From Girardinichthys multiradiatus (taxonomy: Eukaryota; Chordata; Actinopteri; Cyprinodontiformes; Goodeidae): a DNA stretch of 64,000 nucleotides. The DNA lies in NCBI RefSeq assembly GCF_021462225.1, contig NC_061817.1:2850751-2914750 (forward strand). The letters are read 5' to 3'. Below are positions 30,420 through 42,523 of the stretch, piece by piece; position 1 is the first letter of the stretch; every line of letters begins with the position of its first letter. The position numbers and the translations under genes were made by a program. Under the pieces are notes generated by a model. The model was not told the origin of the DNA. It did not search any database and saw nothing but the letters and a program-made list of their open reading frames with translations.

Positions 30420-32195
30420 TCCAGGTGGAGACCTCGGCGGCCCGATCCCCAGATGCTTAGGCTGGCTTTAGGGACATGGAATGTAACCTCGCTGGAGGGA
30501 AAGGAGCCCGAGCTTGTGCGGGAGGTCGAGAGATATCGACTAGAAATAGTCGGGCTCGCCTCCACGCACAGCGTGGGCTCTGGAACCCATCTCCTCGAGA
30601 GGGGCTGGACTCTCTTCTACTCTGGAGTGGCCCACGGGGAGAGGCGGCGGGCTGGGGTGGGTTTGCTTGCCGCCCCCCAGCTCAGCCGTCTCGTGTTGGG
30701 GTTTACCCCAGTGGATGAGAGGGTCGCATCCCGCTGTCAAGCTGAAGAAGGAGTCTTATCGGCTATGGTTGGCTTGTGGGACTCCTGAGGTGGCTGACGG
30801 GTACCGTGGGGCCAAGCGTGCTGCGGCCCGGGCGGTGGCAGAGGCACAAATTCGGACCTGGGAGGAGTTCGGTGAGACCATGGAGAAGGACTACAGGTTG
30901 GCCCTGAAGCGATTCTAGCAAACTGTCCGGCGCCTCAGGAGGGGGAAGCAGTGCTTCGCCAACACTGTTTACAGTGGGGGTGGGGAGCTGCTGACCTCGA
31001 CTGGGGACATTATCGGCCGGTGGAAGGAATAGTTTGAGGATCTCCTCAACCCTGCCATCACGCATTCCCTGGTGGAAACAGAGGCTGGGGACTCGGGGTT
31101 GGACTCTTTCATCACCCAGGCTGAAGTCACTGAGGTGGTTAAAAAGCTCCGCGAATCGGGGGCCCTTTACTAGGGGCCATCCGATCTCTGTACAAGCGGA
31201 GCAGGAGTTTGGTTCGCATTGCCGGCACTAAGTCGGACCGGTTCCCGGTGCATGTTGGACTCCGGCAGGGCTGCCCTTTGTCACCGGTCCTGTTCATTAC
31301 TTTTATGGACAGGATTTCTAGGCGCAGCTAAGGGCCGGAGGGGGTCTGGTTTGGGGACCAGAAGATTTCGTCTCTTCTTTTTGCAGATGACGTGGTCCTG
31401 CTGGCCCCCTCTAGCCAAGACCTACAGCATGCACTGGGGCGGTTCGCAGCCGAGTGTGAAGCGGCTGGGATGAAGATTAGCTCCTCCAAGTCCGAGGCCA
31501 TGGTTCTCGACCGGAAAAGGGTGGCTTGTCCTCTTAAGGTTGGAGGGGAGTTCCTGCCTCAAGTGGAGGAGTTTAAGTATCTCGGGGTCTTGTTCACGAG
31601 TGAGGGAAGAATGGAGCGGGAGATCGACAGATGGAGCGGTGCGGCTGCCACAGTAATGGGGGCGCTGTGCCGGTCCGTTGTGGTGAAGAGAGAGCTGAGC
31701 CGAAAAGCGAAGCTCTCAATTTACCGGTCAGTCTACGTTCCTACCCTCACCTATGGCCATGAACTTTGGGTCATGACCGAAAGAACGAGATCCCGGATAC
31801 AAGCGGCGGAAATGAGCTTCCTCCGTAGGGTGGCTGGGCCCTCCCTTAGAGATAGGGTGAGGAGCTCGGCCATCCGGGAGGAGCTCGGAGTAGAGCCGCT
31901 ACTCCTCCACATCGAGAGGAGCCAGTTGAGGTGGCTCGGGCATCTATACCGGATGCCTCCTGGACGCCTTCCTCGGGAGGTGTTCCGGCACGTCCCACCG
32001 GGAGGAGGCCCAGAGGACGACCCAGGACATGCTGGAGGGACTATGTCTCTCGGCTGGCCTGGGAACGCCTTGGGCTCCCCCCGGAGGAGCTGGAGGAGGT
32101 GTCTGGGGAGAGGGACGTCTGGGCATCTCTGCTGAGTCTGCTGCCCCCGCGACTTGGTCCCGGATAAAGCGGAAGACGACGAGACGACGACGAGC
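30420..32195 (+). mobile_element. Internally deleted LINE, sister of 11315-14139
   Basis: Same family as the left-flank LINE but read rightward. It retains sequence upstream of the left copy's truncation point (LALGTWNVTSLEGKEPELVREVE) and ends in a (GACGA)n-like tail near 32195. Two internal deletions are evident: one at about 30730 removes most of the endonuclease, and one at about 31155 removes the first reverse-transcriptase motifs. Confidence 0.88.
30453..32167 (+). pseudogene. LINE ORF2 remnant with deletions and stops
   Basis: Fragments of the endonuclease-reverse transcriptase frame. After the start of the endonuclease ([19 protein letters not shown]) the sequence jumps to [16 protein letters not shown]. 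Stops occur where the sister copy has Trp (about 30916) and Tyr (about 31029). A second jump joins the VKKL region to [12 protein letters not shown]. The catalytic [12 protein letters not shown] and the C-terminal ELSRKAKLSIYRSVYVPTLTYGHELW region are kept in a 247-codon frame from 31392. The protein cannot function. Confidence 0.85.
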
Positions 32196-33299
32196 AGCAA
32201 TGGGTGGCTCTAACAGTTTAGCGCCGCTCAGCCTATATCGCGACCGCGAGAGTCTTATATTCCTCTACTACACTTCTTACGAGCCCACTGCTCGATTTCG
32301 CATGTTGCCACTAGGCAGTACTGTGTGCAAGCTTTCACACGATCTTGGGTCATGCTGAATTCTGCTCCGGTGAGAAGCATTGAACATTTTGCCGAAATAT
32401 GACTAACTTCATGGAAGCTGTGCTCACTTCCTGTTTGGTGCCGAACGATTAACGAAGACTTCATGTCGTGCTTTCAACTGTATGTGTGCCAAGTTTCATA
32501 ATCCTTGGTCAAAGCATGTCTTGGGGATGATTTTTCTTAAATTTTCTAGGGGGCGCTGTGGAAGAATTAGGCCACGAACACCAAATATTTCACTGGATAT
32601 CTTTAAGGGGCTGAACTAAGATCCATTATATAGAATTTGGTGCAGATCAGATGATATATGTGGAAATTAGAGCCAAACGTATGGTAATGGAGAGACGTCA
32701 AACTTTGCCACACCGCCACAGCCTCCACAGTATAGTGTCTGTGTTCCAAACAAAGTTAGACCAACTTGTTATCTATCTTCTTACACACTTTCAAGTTGAT
32801 TGGGTCAAGAGGGTCAGAGAGGGACCTTTCCAAGTGAAAAAAGTGACTTCCTGTTCTCAGGGGGCGTGGCTTTGATAAAGTTATCATTCGACCACATAGA
32901 ATTGTTGGTCACCTTAGCGAGATCCGTCATACTAAGTTTGGTCTAATTCAGCTTGTCTGTATGAAAATATAGCTGTTCGATTTTTTTAGCCAGAAGGCAA
33001 ACATTGAGGCCTGGCCCCACTCCTTCAGCATGCTCAAAAACTCACAATTTTGACTTTTAATCCTCCATGCCTTAAGGGCTCTCTGACCAAATATGAAGCC
33101 GATAGCTTAAAATTCCTAGGAGGAGGAATTAAAATTTGACATGTATGAAAAGTCAAAAACACCCAAAAAATGACCCTTTGACCCAAAATGGCTAGCTTCC
33201 TGTTGGTTTAAGGTCACACCTCCATTTGACTTTTTTTATGATTTGGAGGGATCTGCCTATGTACCAAATCTCTAGGACTTACCAGTTGGCCTATCTCAG
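32196..33299. other. Unclassified dispersed repeat, no gene
   Basis: Contains phrases common in a fish interspersed repeat of unknown class (GGGGGCGCTGTGGAAGAATTAGGCCACG, CACTTCCTGTTTGG, AGTTTGGTCTAATTCAGC). No coding potential. I could not find its ends or target duplication. Confidence 0.45.
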
Positions 33300-34085
33300 T
33301 TCAGGGTCGCTGTAGAGCCACCAAAAAGGCAATTCATTTTACAGATAAATAATAGAGAAACGGAGCAATTACAAAAGGAGCAACAATTATATATCTTATA
33401 AATAGGCCTTTGAGCACTTAGCTGCTCGAGCCTAAATAGACTAGCCTCAAGGCTTAGAGGCCTGTTTGCATTAGCTTCACCAGGTAACCGTGAAATAAAC
33501 AATAAATTAGATTGTTTCATCCTAAACTAATTTTCTTTGCCAAACACTACCTCATACATGACCAAACCGTAAAGAAAGGAGGACGGGAGGTCCAAGGGTG
33601 ATGAGTTATGTAGCGTATGGTGACTACTTTTTGCAAAAGCTCGGAAAGAAAGGTAAAGGACAAGATTGTTTTAATTATCTCTTTTTCATGTATAAATGCT
33701 GGATTTACTGGCAGCAGATCATTAGTTAACCTTCGTCATCCTGGATCGGCGGGTACTCAAACACCAGATCATAGTCAACTTCCCACCAGTAACTTTCAGA
33801 CTTTCTTTCCCACTTCCTCCCTGTGGCAATCAGCTCCTGCAAGCGGGTTATGAGAATGAGGGAAAGCTGGTACTCACTGGCGGAAGCTTGAACCATTTTG
33901 TTTGTTTGGCTCTACGACATCACAGAGATTTCAGCTATGACTCCTCCTTGCTGGGCTATACTAAGAGTAGGTTAGTGTATGTAATTTAAGATGCAGCGAT
34001 TCCTACCAGCCTTTTTGATTGTGATCAGTTCAGTCCATGTTTCATCCCATGGCTGGGGCACAACATTGGGGTATTATTTGAGCTT
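33300..34085. repeat. Dispersed repeat, copy B (partner at 6591-7440)
   Basis: Ordered similarity blocks with the copy near 7 kb, including the terminal CCATGTTTCATCCCATGGCTGGGGCACAACA. Ends are uncertain. Confidence 0.6.
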
Positions 34086-35164
34086 TTGAGATATTAATCA
34101 ACTGCTCCTGGTTGTAAAACAAAAAAAAAACACCTTGTTGCTATGGTCACAAATGTCCAAAGGTAAAAAACGTATCAGCTGCAAACATCAAATACCACAG
34201 GGAATAATCATCAAACAAAAGAGTTACTTTCATCCACTAAATGAGGAATTGAAGTTCTTGAAAAGCTTGAATTGGTAAAACACTGCTGACCATGGTAGGC
34301 CACCTGGACAAAAAAATGCCTGAGCCAAATTTATGTTCCAGTTCCAGCCCTGCTTGTTAGCAACTGGAAAAAATGTAAGTTAGGTAATGTATGCTTAAGA
34401 GACCGAAAAACTTGCACGTGGTGTAAACTGCAGGAAAAGATGAGTCTCTTAATGCCTCTGAGCAATGGTCTTCAACCGTAGGTGATAGCAGTTAAAATGG
34501 ATTAGTTGTTAGAAAGGTTAAATGTAAAACATAAGATTTCATCTAATAAGACTGGTGTTCAAGTTTGTGTGTAGGAAGAAAAATATATTTCACTGCCTCA
34601 GACATGTGTTAAAGATTAAAACCAATCACAGGGGCTAAACCACAAACTCACACAAAGAGTGGGCAAGCAAATCAAGGCATGTGCACTGCAGCGTAGACAT
34701 GGAAATGGATAGGTGGTGGAGCCACTTTCCTTCTTCGTGTTCCTTACCAGCCAAAAGGAAATCACACACTCACACAAACACATGCACAGTTCTGTTTATT
34801 TACAGCCAATGCCAAAAGTTTGAGATTAATTATAAATGAACACATGCTAATCATTACTCTAAACATGATGTGCAAACGTGTGTGTGTGTAATGTGATATT
34901 ATACTAAGGAGTTCAGAGCCAAGCCTTTAACAAGTGTTTGCAATTAGCTTTAGTATGCTCCTGATTTAGGCACACACACAGTCTCTCTCTTTCTCTCTCT
35001 CTCTGACACACACACATACAATGCTCAAATGGGTTTACATCATCATATGGACGAACTCAGGTTATGATGATACAAAAAGTCAGCACATCCCCGATTCATC
35101 ATTTTATAATGTGAGACCATAGAAAAGACATGACTAAACTTGAATATGGCATGTCATGCACAAC
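34086..35164. other. No gene seen; contains CA/CT microsatellite
   Basis: Non-coding. A (CA)n-(CT)n-(CA)n cluster lies at about 34971-35021 and short GT runs near 34880. Confidence 0.6.
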
Positions 35165-35167
35165 TTA

Positions 35168-35739
35168 GGCTATGTTCATACTGCAGGTCTTGATGCTTGA
35201 TTCTGATTTTTTGCTGAAATCCAATTTTTTTTGAGTGGTCATTCAAACTACTAATTAAATGTGACTCTCATCAGTTTTCAGTCTTAGCTGTTCACAACCC
35301 CAAAGCGACCCGCATGCGCAGATGGAGATTGTAGGTATCACAGCAGCACACTGTTTACAGAAGCAATAATGGATGCTGGCATCTCTGTGTTATTATTAAG
35401 TTGTTGGGCAATGTGAGCCAACAATATTGTGACAACATCATAACAAGATGAAGGTAAGGTAAGAAAAAAGACAGCACCACTATTAACAACGGCCTTTTGT
35501 GGGGCAGTGACTGCTACTGCTGTAGAGAAGTCGGTGTGGATGTGTAGTTGGAGCCAGGATAATGACGTCAAAGTCAGATAAAATGCAACATGACTGTTCT
35601 GACTGCGGTCGCTTTGAAACTATCGAATACGTAAGGATTGGAATTGGGTCATTCTAACTGCCATGAAAAAGTCAGATATGTCTTACATGGACAAAAAAGT
35701 CAAAAATGGGCAGCATTTGCCTGCAGTGTGAACATAGCC
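35168..35739. mobile_element. Non-autonomous inverted-repeat element, Harbinger-like
   Basis: A 572-bp element beginning GGCTATGTTCATACTGCAGG and ending with the near-complement CCTGCAGTGTGAACATAGCC. It is flanked by TTA (35165-35167 and 35740-35742), a 3-bp duplication of the TWA type typical of PIF/Harbinger transposons. No transposase frame, so it would depend on an autonomous element. The superfamily call rests only on the target duplication. Confidence 0.65.
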
Positions 35740-35742
35740 TTA

Positions 35743-36247
35743 GTGAAAAAAAAACAAATCTGTTTGAGGGAGAAATACAAAAATAACATTTTCCCCTTTA
35801 CATATTTCTGATGGCTTATAATATTGTTTTGTTTTTGTTCTTGTTTTATTTGTGGAGCATAATGATAATAAATAAACAAATATTAACTGTTCTGTGTTCA
35901 ACTACCACTCAGTGTTGAAAGCCAGCGGGAGTTTGAAAACCCTGTGCCGGGAGTCAGGCGTTCTTTCCGGGTATAGCGAGCTGCAACTGTTCAGATAGCT
36001 GACAGCTGGCAAGGCGAGCTGGCTGTTAGGGGAGTGGGAACAGACATCTCTGAAAAGGTCGGAGCACTTTCACAATTAAGCGGCATCTTGATAAACCGAG
36101 CAGATATTTCAGATTTGCAAAGCTACATTCTAAAAATATTGTAAAAGTAAATTTTGTTTCACAGAAAACATAATATATCAAACTTTATATATATGTTTAT
36201 ATATATATCAAACTATTCACAGTTTTTCTCTGTCCTCCACCCTTGCT
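35743..36247. other. No gene seen
   Basis: Non-coding. The first 40 bp (GTGAAAAAAAAACAAATCTGTTTGAGGGAGAAATACAAAA) recur inverted at about 42527-42570, next to a second copy of the same transposon end. Confidence 0.55.
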
Positions 36248-36301
36248 ACACGGCCGGTACAGTGAAACTGCGAATGGCTCATTAAATCAGTTATGGTTCC
36301 T
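36248..36301 (+). pseudogene. 18S rRNA gene fragment (54 bp)
   Basis: ACACGGCCGGTACAGTGAAACTGCG and the following bases to GTTATGGTTCCT match the universally conserved 5' part of eukaryotic 18S rRNA. The rDNA sequence before and after this stretch is absent. It is too short to be functional and is best explained as a captured rDNA or rRNA fragment. Confidence 0.85.
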
Positions 36302-36307
36302 CTGTCT

Positions 36308-36355
36308 GAACAATCCTCTTCGATCTGCAATGAACAATCCTCTTCGATCTGCAAT
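36308..36355. repeat. 24-bp tandem duplication
   Basis: Two perfect copies of GAACAATCCTCTTCGATCTGCAAT directly following the 18S fragment. Confidence 0.95.
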
Positions 36356-36861
36356 GAATCATGAGATAGGGCTAAATGAAAACCATGTACCATGTTAAAT
36401 TAAACCTTTGGAATGACCCAGCTAGATTTCAGAAGTAAAGCTGAAAGAACATCTGTGGGATCAACTTGGGCGGCAAGGGGGGCTGTTATAAGAGATATAT
36501 TTACAATCAGATAGATTTTGAGAACCTTTGGAAGACAAATGCTGTCAAGTCTAGATGTGTGGAACTGACAGACCCAAACTACCAATAAGACCAAATGCTG
36601 ATATTAAATCAAAAGATTTCAACAAACTATTAAACAGTGTGTGGTATATTGTGGCCAAAGTGGCTGAAGAAGGGCAGCAGACTGATGTTCTCCAGTGTAG
36701 CAGGTGGTTTATTTACAAAAAAGAACAACCAAAAATATGTACAAAAAATGACTTAAACTTGAAAGTGACAAAATAAACATAACTATACTCAAACCAACCG
36801 AAATTAATGTCACGTGCACACAGCTACACTGACCTGGTCCTCCCCCCTTAACTTCTTTCCA
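36356..36861. other. No gene seen
   Basis: Non-coding sequence between the tandem duplication and the LINE target duplication. Confidence 0.5.
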
Positions 36862-36870
36862 GATCTGCTT
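36862..36870. repeat. LINE target-site duplication (left copy, GATCTGCTT)
   Basis: Nine bases identical to 42119-42127 on the other side of the I-clade LINE, next to its (AAG)n tail. Confidence 0.75.
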
Positions 36871-37131
36871 CTTCTTCTTGTATTATTTTTGGCAGTTGGC
36901 AAATAACGTTATGTGCATTACCGCCACCGACTGATATGGAGTGTGGTTCTTCATGGTTTTAAATCTTATTTACTATTACAACAATCAAATTCTATTTATT
37001 AATTTAGTTTTCTTGAAAAATCTAATTATAATTTGAATATGTTTGCTACCTAAACTTCTTTGCAAAGTATCTATCAAAATAAAATTTTCTTTAATACCTA
37101 TAAATTATCTCCTTAAAATTGTTCTTTCTTG

Positions 37132-40100
37132 TTAATATTTCTGACACTTCAGTATTACATGTTCTATTGTTTCCTCCTCTCCACAATGATCAAATTTTCC
37201 TGTATTATGTTTCTTTATCTTGAACAATGTAGAATTAAGTCCTGTATGTCCAAGTCTTAATCTTGTAATTAACCTTTCCTCTTTTCTGCCCCTTCTTCCA
37301 GTTCTTACTTCTCCTACTACCTTGTTGATTCTGTAAAACCATCTTCCTTTCCTCTCTTCATCCCACCTTTTTTGCCACTCTTTCCTGATTCTCTGTTTAA
37401 TTATATTTCTTGCCTCTGACCTACTAATATTAATTATAAAGCTAATGTTGTTTTGTGTTGCCTTCTTTGCTATCCTGTCCGCCTTCTCATTCCCTCCAAC
37501 TCCTACATGTGCCGGTACCCATAAAAACACTAATATTAATCCCATTCTTTGTATTCTAAATAAAGTATGTTTTATTTCCAACAAAATGTCTGGTCTACCC
37601 TCTGAATGATTATGTTTCAAACTTAATAATGCTGAACTTGAGTCTGAACAAATTATTGTTTTTAATGGTTTTATATCCTCCACCCACTGCACTGCTAACA
37701 ATATGGCTAATAATTCTCCTGAATATATCGATAATCCATCTGTAATTCGTTTTCCTACTTTTATTTTAAATTCTGGTATTACAAATGCTACTCCTATTTT
37801 TTCATCTGTTTTTGATGCGTCTGTCTGTGTAAATCTGGACATAATGATAGTAATTGTTTATATATTCCTGTATTTTACTTGAATCTAATCTACATTTCGT
37901 ATCCTTTTTCTTTTCCATCAACACCATATCCACCACTGCTTCTGGTAACAGCCACGGTGGTATCACTGGCAAAGGCAACATTGAACTTATTTCTTTTTCA
38001 TATATTTCAAATTCTTCTGCTATGTTATTGATAATCCAACCAAAACTCTTAACTTGTTTTTTTTCTTTTTCCCAGCATGGTTTTAAAATATCACGTGTGG
38101 GATAATCCGGATTATTGCTTTGTAAGTTTATCCAGTAATTTATTGCTAACTGTTTCCTTCGTAGATCTAATGGCATCTCTCCCATCTCTACCTGGAGTGC
38201 TGCTATTGGATTGGTTCTGATTGCTCCTGTACAAATTGTTAAAGCTTGATGTTGTATATTGTCTAATTTTATAAGATGAGTGTTTGCTGCTGATCCATAA
38301 ACTATACTTCCATAATCAATATTTGATCTAATTAATCCTGTATAAATTCTTTTTAATGCTGTTCAGTCTGCTCCCCAATCAATAACAGCCATACATCTCA
38401 TAATATTTAATATTGTTTTGCATTTATCTATGATTCTTTCTATATGTACTTTCCATATAATTTTTTCATCAAACCATATACCTAAAAAATTTTATAATTT
38501 TTACTTGTTCTAAAACTTGATTGTATAATTTTATTTTTATATTTTCTCTTTTCCTTTTCTGTGTAAACACCATTACTTTTGTTTTTTCCACTGAGAATTT
38601 AAATCCCCTTCGATATGCCCATTGTTCTATTCTAATAATCTCATCCTGTATTTTCTTTTCAATAAGTTTGATATTACAACCCCTTTTCCATATAGCTCCA
38701 TCATCTGCAAATAGTGAACAACCGACTTCCTTACCAATATTTTTAAATACATCATTTATCATTATAGAAAACAATAACGGACTTATAATACTTCCTTGAG
38801 GAGTACCATTATCTATTATATATTTACCTGACAATTCTTGACCAATTCGTACTTGTATTGTTCTATTTGATAAAAAATCTTTAATCCAGTTAAACATTTT
38901 TCCAGTAATACCCATTTTATTTAACTTAATTAATAATCCTTCGACCCACATCATGCCATATGCTTTTTCTATGTCGAAAAATACAGCTACTACATTTTCT
39001 TTGTTTATTTGTGCTCTCCTTATTTCATATTCTAAACATAATGCTGAGTCATTTGTGCTTCTCCCTTTTCGAAACCCATTTTGATTTCTAGATATATATC
39101 AATTAATATTTAAATAATATGTTAATCTATTATTAATAATTTTTTCCATTATTTTACAAATATTTGATATTAATGCGATCGGTCTATAATTTTCTGGTTT
39201 TGTGTTATCTTTTCCTGATTTAGCTATTGGAATAATTATTGCTTCCTTTCAGCGCTGTGGCAGCTCTCCCTCCTCCCAGACTTTATTATATAATTCTAAA
39301 CTTTTTTCTTTTGCTTTGCCATTGAGATGTTTTATCATTGTATAGTAAATTTGATCTTTTCCAGGTGATGTATTTTTTGTTTTCCTGATTACAAAGCTCA
39401 ATTCTCCTTGTGTAAATGGTTCATTTATTAATTTATTCGTATCTACATTATTTCGCATTCAATCTTTATATTTCATCTTTGTGATTTCCCTACCTTTCTT
39501 TCCCTCTTCACTAATATTATTTGAACTATGAATTTTACTAAATGTTTTAGCTAATATTTCTGCTTTTTCTTTATCTTCCGTTATAGTTGTATTATCTATT
39601 TTTAAAATAGGATATCCATATTCTTTTCTAATACCATTCATTCTTTTAATTGTTTTCCAAATTTGGTAAATTTTTGTTTCTCTCCCTACGGTATTACAAA
39701 GGTTTCTCCAATATTCTCTTTTTGCATTCTTAATGATCTTTCTCACTTTTGCTTGCTTTCTTTTGTACTCAATTAGGTTCTGATAAATTGGGTTACTTTG
39801 TAACGTTTTAAATGCTTTATTTCTTAATTTTATTACTTCACTACATTCTTTTGTCCACCATGGCACAATTTGTTTATCATTCTGTCTTTCTCCTTTTTTA
39901 TTGATTCTTCTGCAGCCTGTAAGATATTTTTACAGATATTTATATTTAAACTATTTATATCAATTGACTCATCTATTTCTTCCAATTTCTTTTGACTTAT
40001 TTAAATTTTTCCCAATCAGCCTTATTAAAGTTCCATCTTTTATATAATCCTGTATTCCTGTTATTTATTAATATTCCTGTTATGATTTTAATGGGATAAT

Positions 40101-40718
40101 GATCACTGCCTACTGTTGTATCTTTGTCAATGTCCCACTCACAGTTATTAGCTAAACAATTTGATACTATTGTTAAATCAATCACAGACTCTGTACCTGT
40201 TTTTACATTAATTCTTGTTCCTCTTCCATCATTTATACATACCAAATTTTTCATTTCCATTATTTCTTCAATAACTTGTCCATTTTTATCATTACATTTT
40301 CCCCATAATGTGCTGTTAGCATTAAAATCTCCACACCAGATTACTTTTCCTTCTAAATACCCCATTAATTCATCCATCAACTCGAATGATAATATTTTAC
40401 ATGGATTATAAAATTTATTATCTTACATTTTTCTTTTTTCTTGTAAATTTCAACTACTATGTATTCTAAATTTTTACCTTTTCCTAATATCTGATATTGT
40501 ATTCCTTCTTTTATAAATATTCCACATCCTCCTCCACTTCCTTCTTGTCTATCCCTTCTGATACTATTGTACCCTTTAAACACAAAATCTAGATTTGGTT
40601 TTAACCACGTCTCCTGTATACATATAACTTCTGGTTTTTCTTCAATTCCATCTATATACCATTTAAATTCCTGTCCATTAGCTGTTAAGCTTCCTGCATT
40701 CCACTGTAATATTATCAT
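37132..40718 (-). pseudogene. I-clade LINE ORF2 (endonuclease, reverse transcriptase, RNase H)
   Basis: From the ATG at 40718, which overlaps the ORF1 stop as ATGA, the domains appear in order across broken frames. The AP endonuclease has IQETWLKP, WCGDFNANS and TVGSDHYPI at 40000-40700. A linker includes MPWWTKECSEVI at about 39866. The reverse transcriptase has NTSPGKDQI, GTPQGSIISPLLFSIMIND and the catalytic CSLFADDGA at about 38700-39460. RNase H begins RFTQTDASKTDEKIGVAFVI at about 37840 and contains YSGELLAILLAVQW, ICSDSSSALLSL and WVPAHVGVGGNEKAD. A terminal CGEEETIEHVILKC zinc-like motif is near 37140. Indels and stops split it into at least six pieces, and further remnant reading continues to about 36980. 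Confidence 0.88.
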
Positions 40719-41892
40719 ATGTTTCTATCAGCTGGGATTCCTCCTTGCCTCCCATCTGTTTCCAACTTTTTATTAATGTATTCCCAAGATCCTTCTTTAC
40801 ACCCTAAGAACTTTTCTGCTCCTCTGACTATTATTTTAATCTTTTCTGTTTTGTGTTTAGCCTGTTCAGTGCAGTTAATGACATAAGCTATAAATAATAT
40901 CAATTTTTCCACTGACATTGTCACATTTTCCTCTGATTCTACTTTTCTTTGTTGATAATCTGGAGTCCTAATTTGACCTTCATCCCTTGATCTTTCATTC
41001 TGGACATTTTTGACTGCTTCAGCATAGCTTATGTTTTTAGTCATCTTAATTTGTTGAATTTCTTTTGCTTTCTTCCTTACCTCACATCCCCCGAATGTGA
41101 CTCTATGTTGCCCTCCACAATTGCAAAATTTTTCCTGCACTTCTTCCCCACAATCTTCAATTCTGTGATCTTCTCCACACTTTGGACATCTTTGTTTACC
41201 TTTGCAGACAGCTGCTATATGACCATATCTCTGACATTTAAAACATCTTAGTGGTGGAGGAATGAAAGGCCTCACAGGAAAACTCAAATAACCTATTTTG
41301 ACATTTTGTGGCAACACCTTTTCTTCAAAGTCTATTAAAATTGACAGGCTTCCTACTCTTTCTCCATTTACATTTTTTGTCAGTCTTTTGAGATTTTTTA
41401 TCTTCGCACCAACAATGCTTTTTTTTAACTTGTCTATATCTTCCTCCAGAGGAATGCCATAAATTACCCCCCGAATGATTTTATCTTGTCCTATAATCTT
41501 CCTCGCTGTCACTGTTTTCTTGCAAATGTTTTCAACTTGTAAAGCCTTTCTTCTTTGTTCTTCGGTTTTACACAACATCATTATCTTTCCATCTCTCAAT
41601 ACCTTCACCATTTCAACATCTCCTATCTTTTTTTTATTTCTCTAGATAGTGAAATAGGACTCAGGTTCTCTTTTTCTTCTTCATTTTTTATCTTTAATAT
41701 TATTTTACATTCTTCCGTTCCAATTTTCCTCCTAACTACTCTCTCTTCTTCAGAACTGTTTTCTTCCAGCTCTCTTTTACTCCTTTGGCTGTTTAACATT
41801 TTCCCTTCTTCTGCTTTACCTCTTCCGCGTCCTCTCCCTCTACTTACTGACGTCCATTCATCAAAGTCCATATTGTCCTCCTGTGTATCCAT
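40715..41892 (-). pseudogene. I-clade LINE ORF1 (zinc-knuckle nucleocapsid-like)
   Basis: Starts at the ATG at 41892 with a basic, Arg/Gly-rich segment (SRGRGRGRGK). The frame changes in a run of eight A/T bases at about 41630, a typical homopolymer indel. It resumes through 41611-40715. The second part has an RNA-binding-like region and then zinc knuckles: CFKCQRYGHIAAVC, CPKCGEDHRIEDC and CNCGGQHRVTFGGC. These would package the element RNA. The last codons overlap the ORF2 ATG by four bases (ATGA at 40715-40718), which suggests termination-reinitiation. Confidence 0.87.
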
Positions 41893-42118
41893 TCTGAACC
41901 ATTCACATATCAGTTTATGCCTTTTACTGCCACTTCCAAAAGTAAATAATCTCTGACACTGTGGGTTCTAAGGATTCCGGCGTTCGATACAAAAAACTTA
42001 AGGATAGCTTCCTTTGTCTTCCTGAATCCCTGGTTGCCAGTTAGCGTCCCCGAGTGCTTTCTATTAGCCAGGCTTGCTTTGTTTATTGTAGCAGCAGCTT
42101 CTGATGTCATCACCTCCT

Positions 42119-42127
42119 GATCTGCTT
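42119..42127. repeat. LINE target-site duplication (right copy, GATCTGCTT)
   Basis: Matches 36862-36870 and marks the 5' end of the I-clade LINE. Confidence 0.75.
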
Positions 42128-42523
42128 AAATACCTTCATGCCCTTTCAAACACAATTAACTCAAATGGAATCTTCCATCTTGCAGGTATATTCCAACATG
42201 AGAAATAATTTCAAATCTCTGAAGCCGCTTCTATATAGCGACAACCCTGTGTTTACAGTTTAACAATTATATCCTAACTCTAACACATCAAAACTAACAA
42301 ACAAACCCTAAAGTTAACTTAATACTTTAACAGTTTCTTCTCCCCTCTTCACTTGGTACCTCCTGTGACATCACTTCCCTGAAACCTCCAAATACAGGAA
42401 GTTAGGCCACACCTCCTCCTTTAGTTCCTTGAACACAGGTAAGTGGTAAAATCACTAGCCAGAACTAGGCAAATGGTGTTCATCCATTTTACCACACAGT
42501 GTACACTAATGCAATCAATTTGC
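42128..42523. other. No gene seen
   Basis: Non-coding DNA to the right of the LINE insertion. Confidence 0.5.

Larger units (their letters stand above)
36871..42118 (-). mobile_element. I-clade LINE with RNase H, near full length, decayed
   Basis: A 5.25-kb non-LTR retrotransposon read leftward. The 3' end at 36871 has a (AAG)n tail (CTTCTTCTTG on the plus strand) preceded by the GGCGGTAATGCACATAACGTTATTTGCCAACTGCC type ending of fish I-group LINEs. It is flanked by a 9-bp direct duplication, GATCTGCTT (36862-36870 and 42119-42127). Two reading frames follow a 5' UTR of about 225 bp: ORF1 with zinc knuckles and ORF2 with endonuclease, reverse transcriptase and RNase H. Several frameshifts and stops disable it. 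Confidence 0.9.

Noticed and set aside
36248..36301. A functional 18S rRNA gene
   Set aside because: Only 54 bases match; flanking rRNA sequence is missing.
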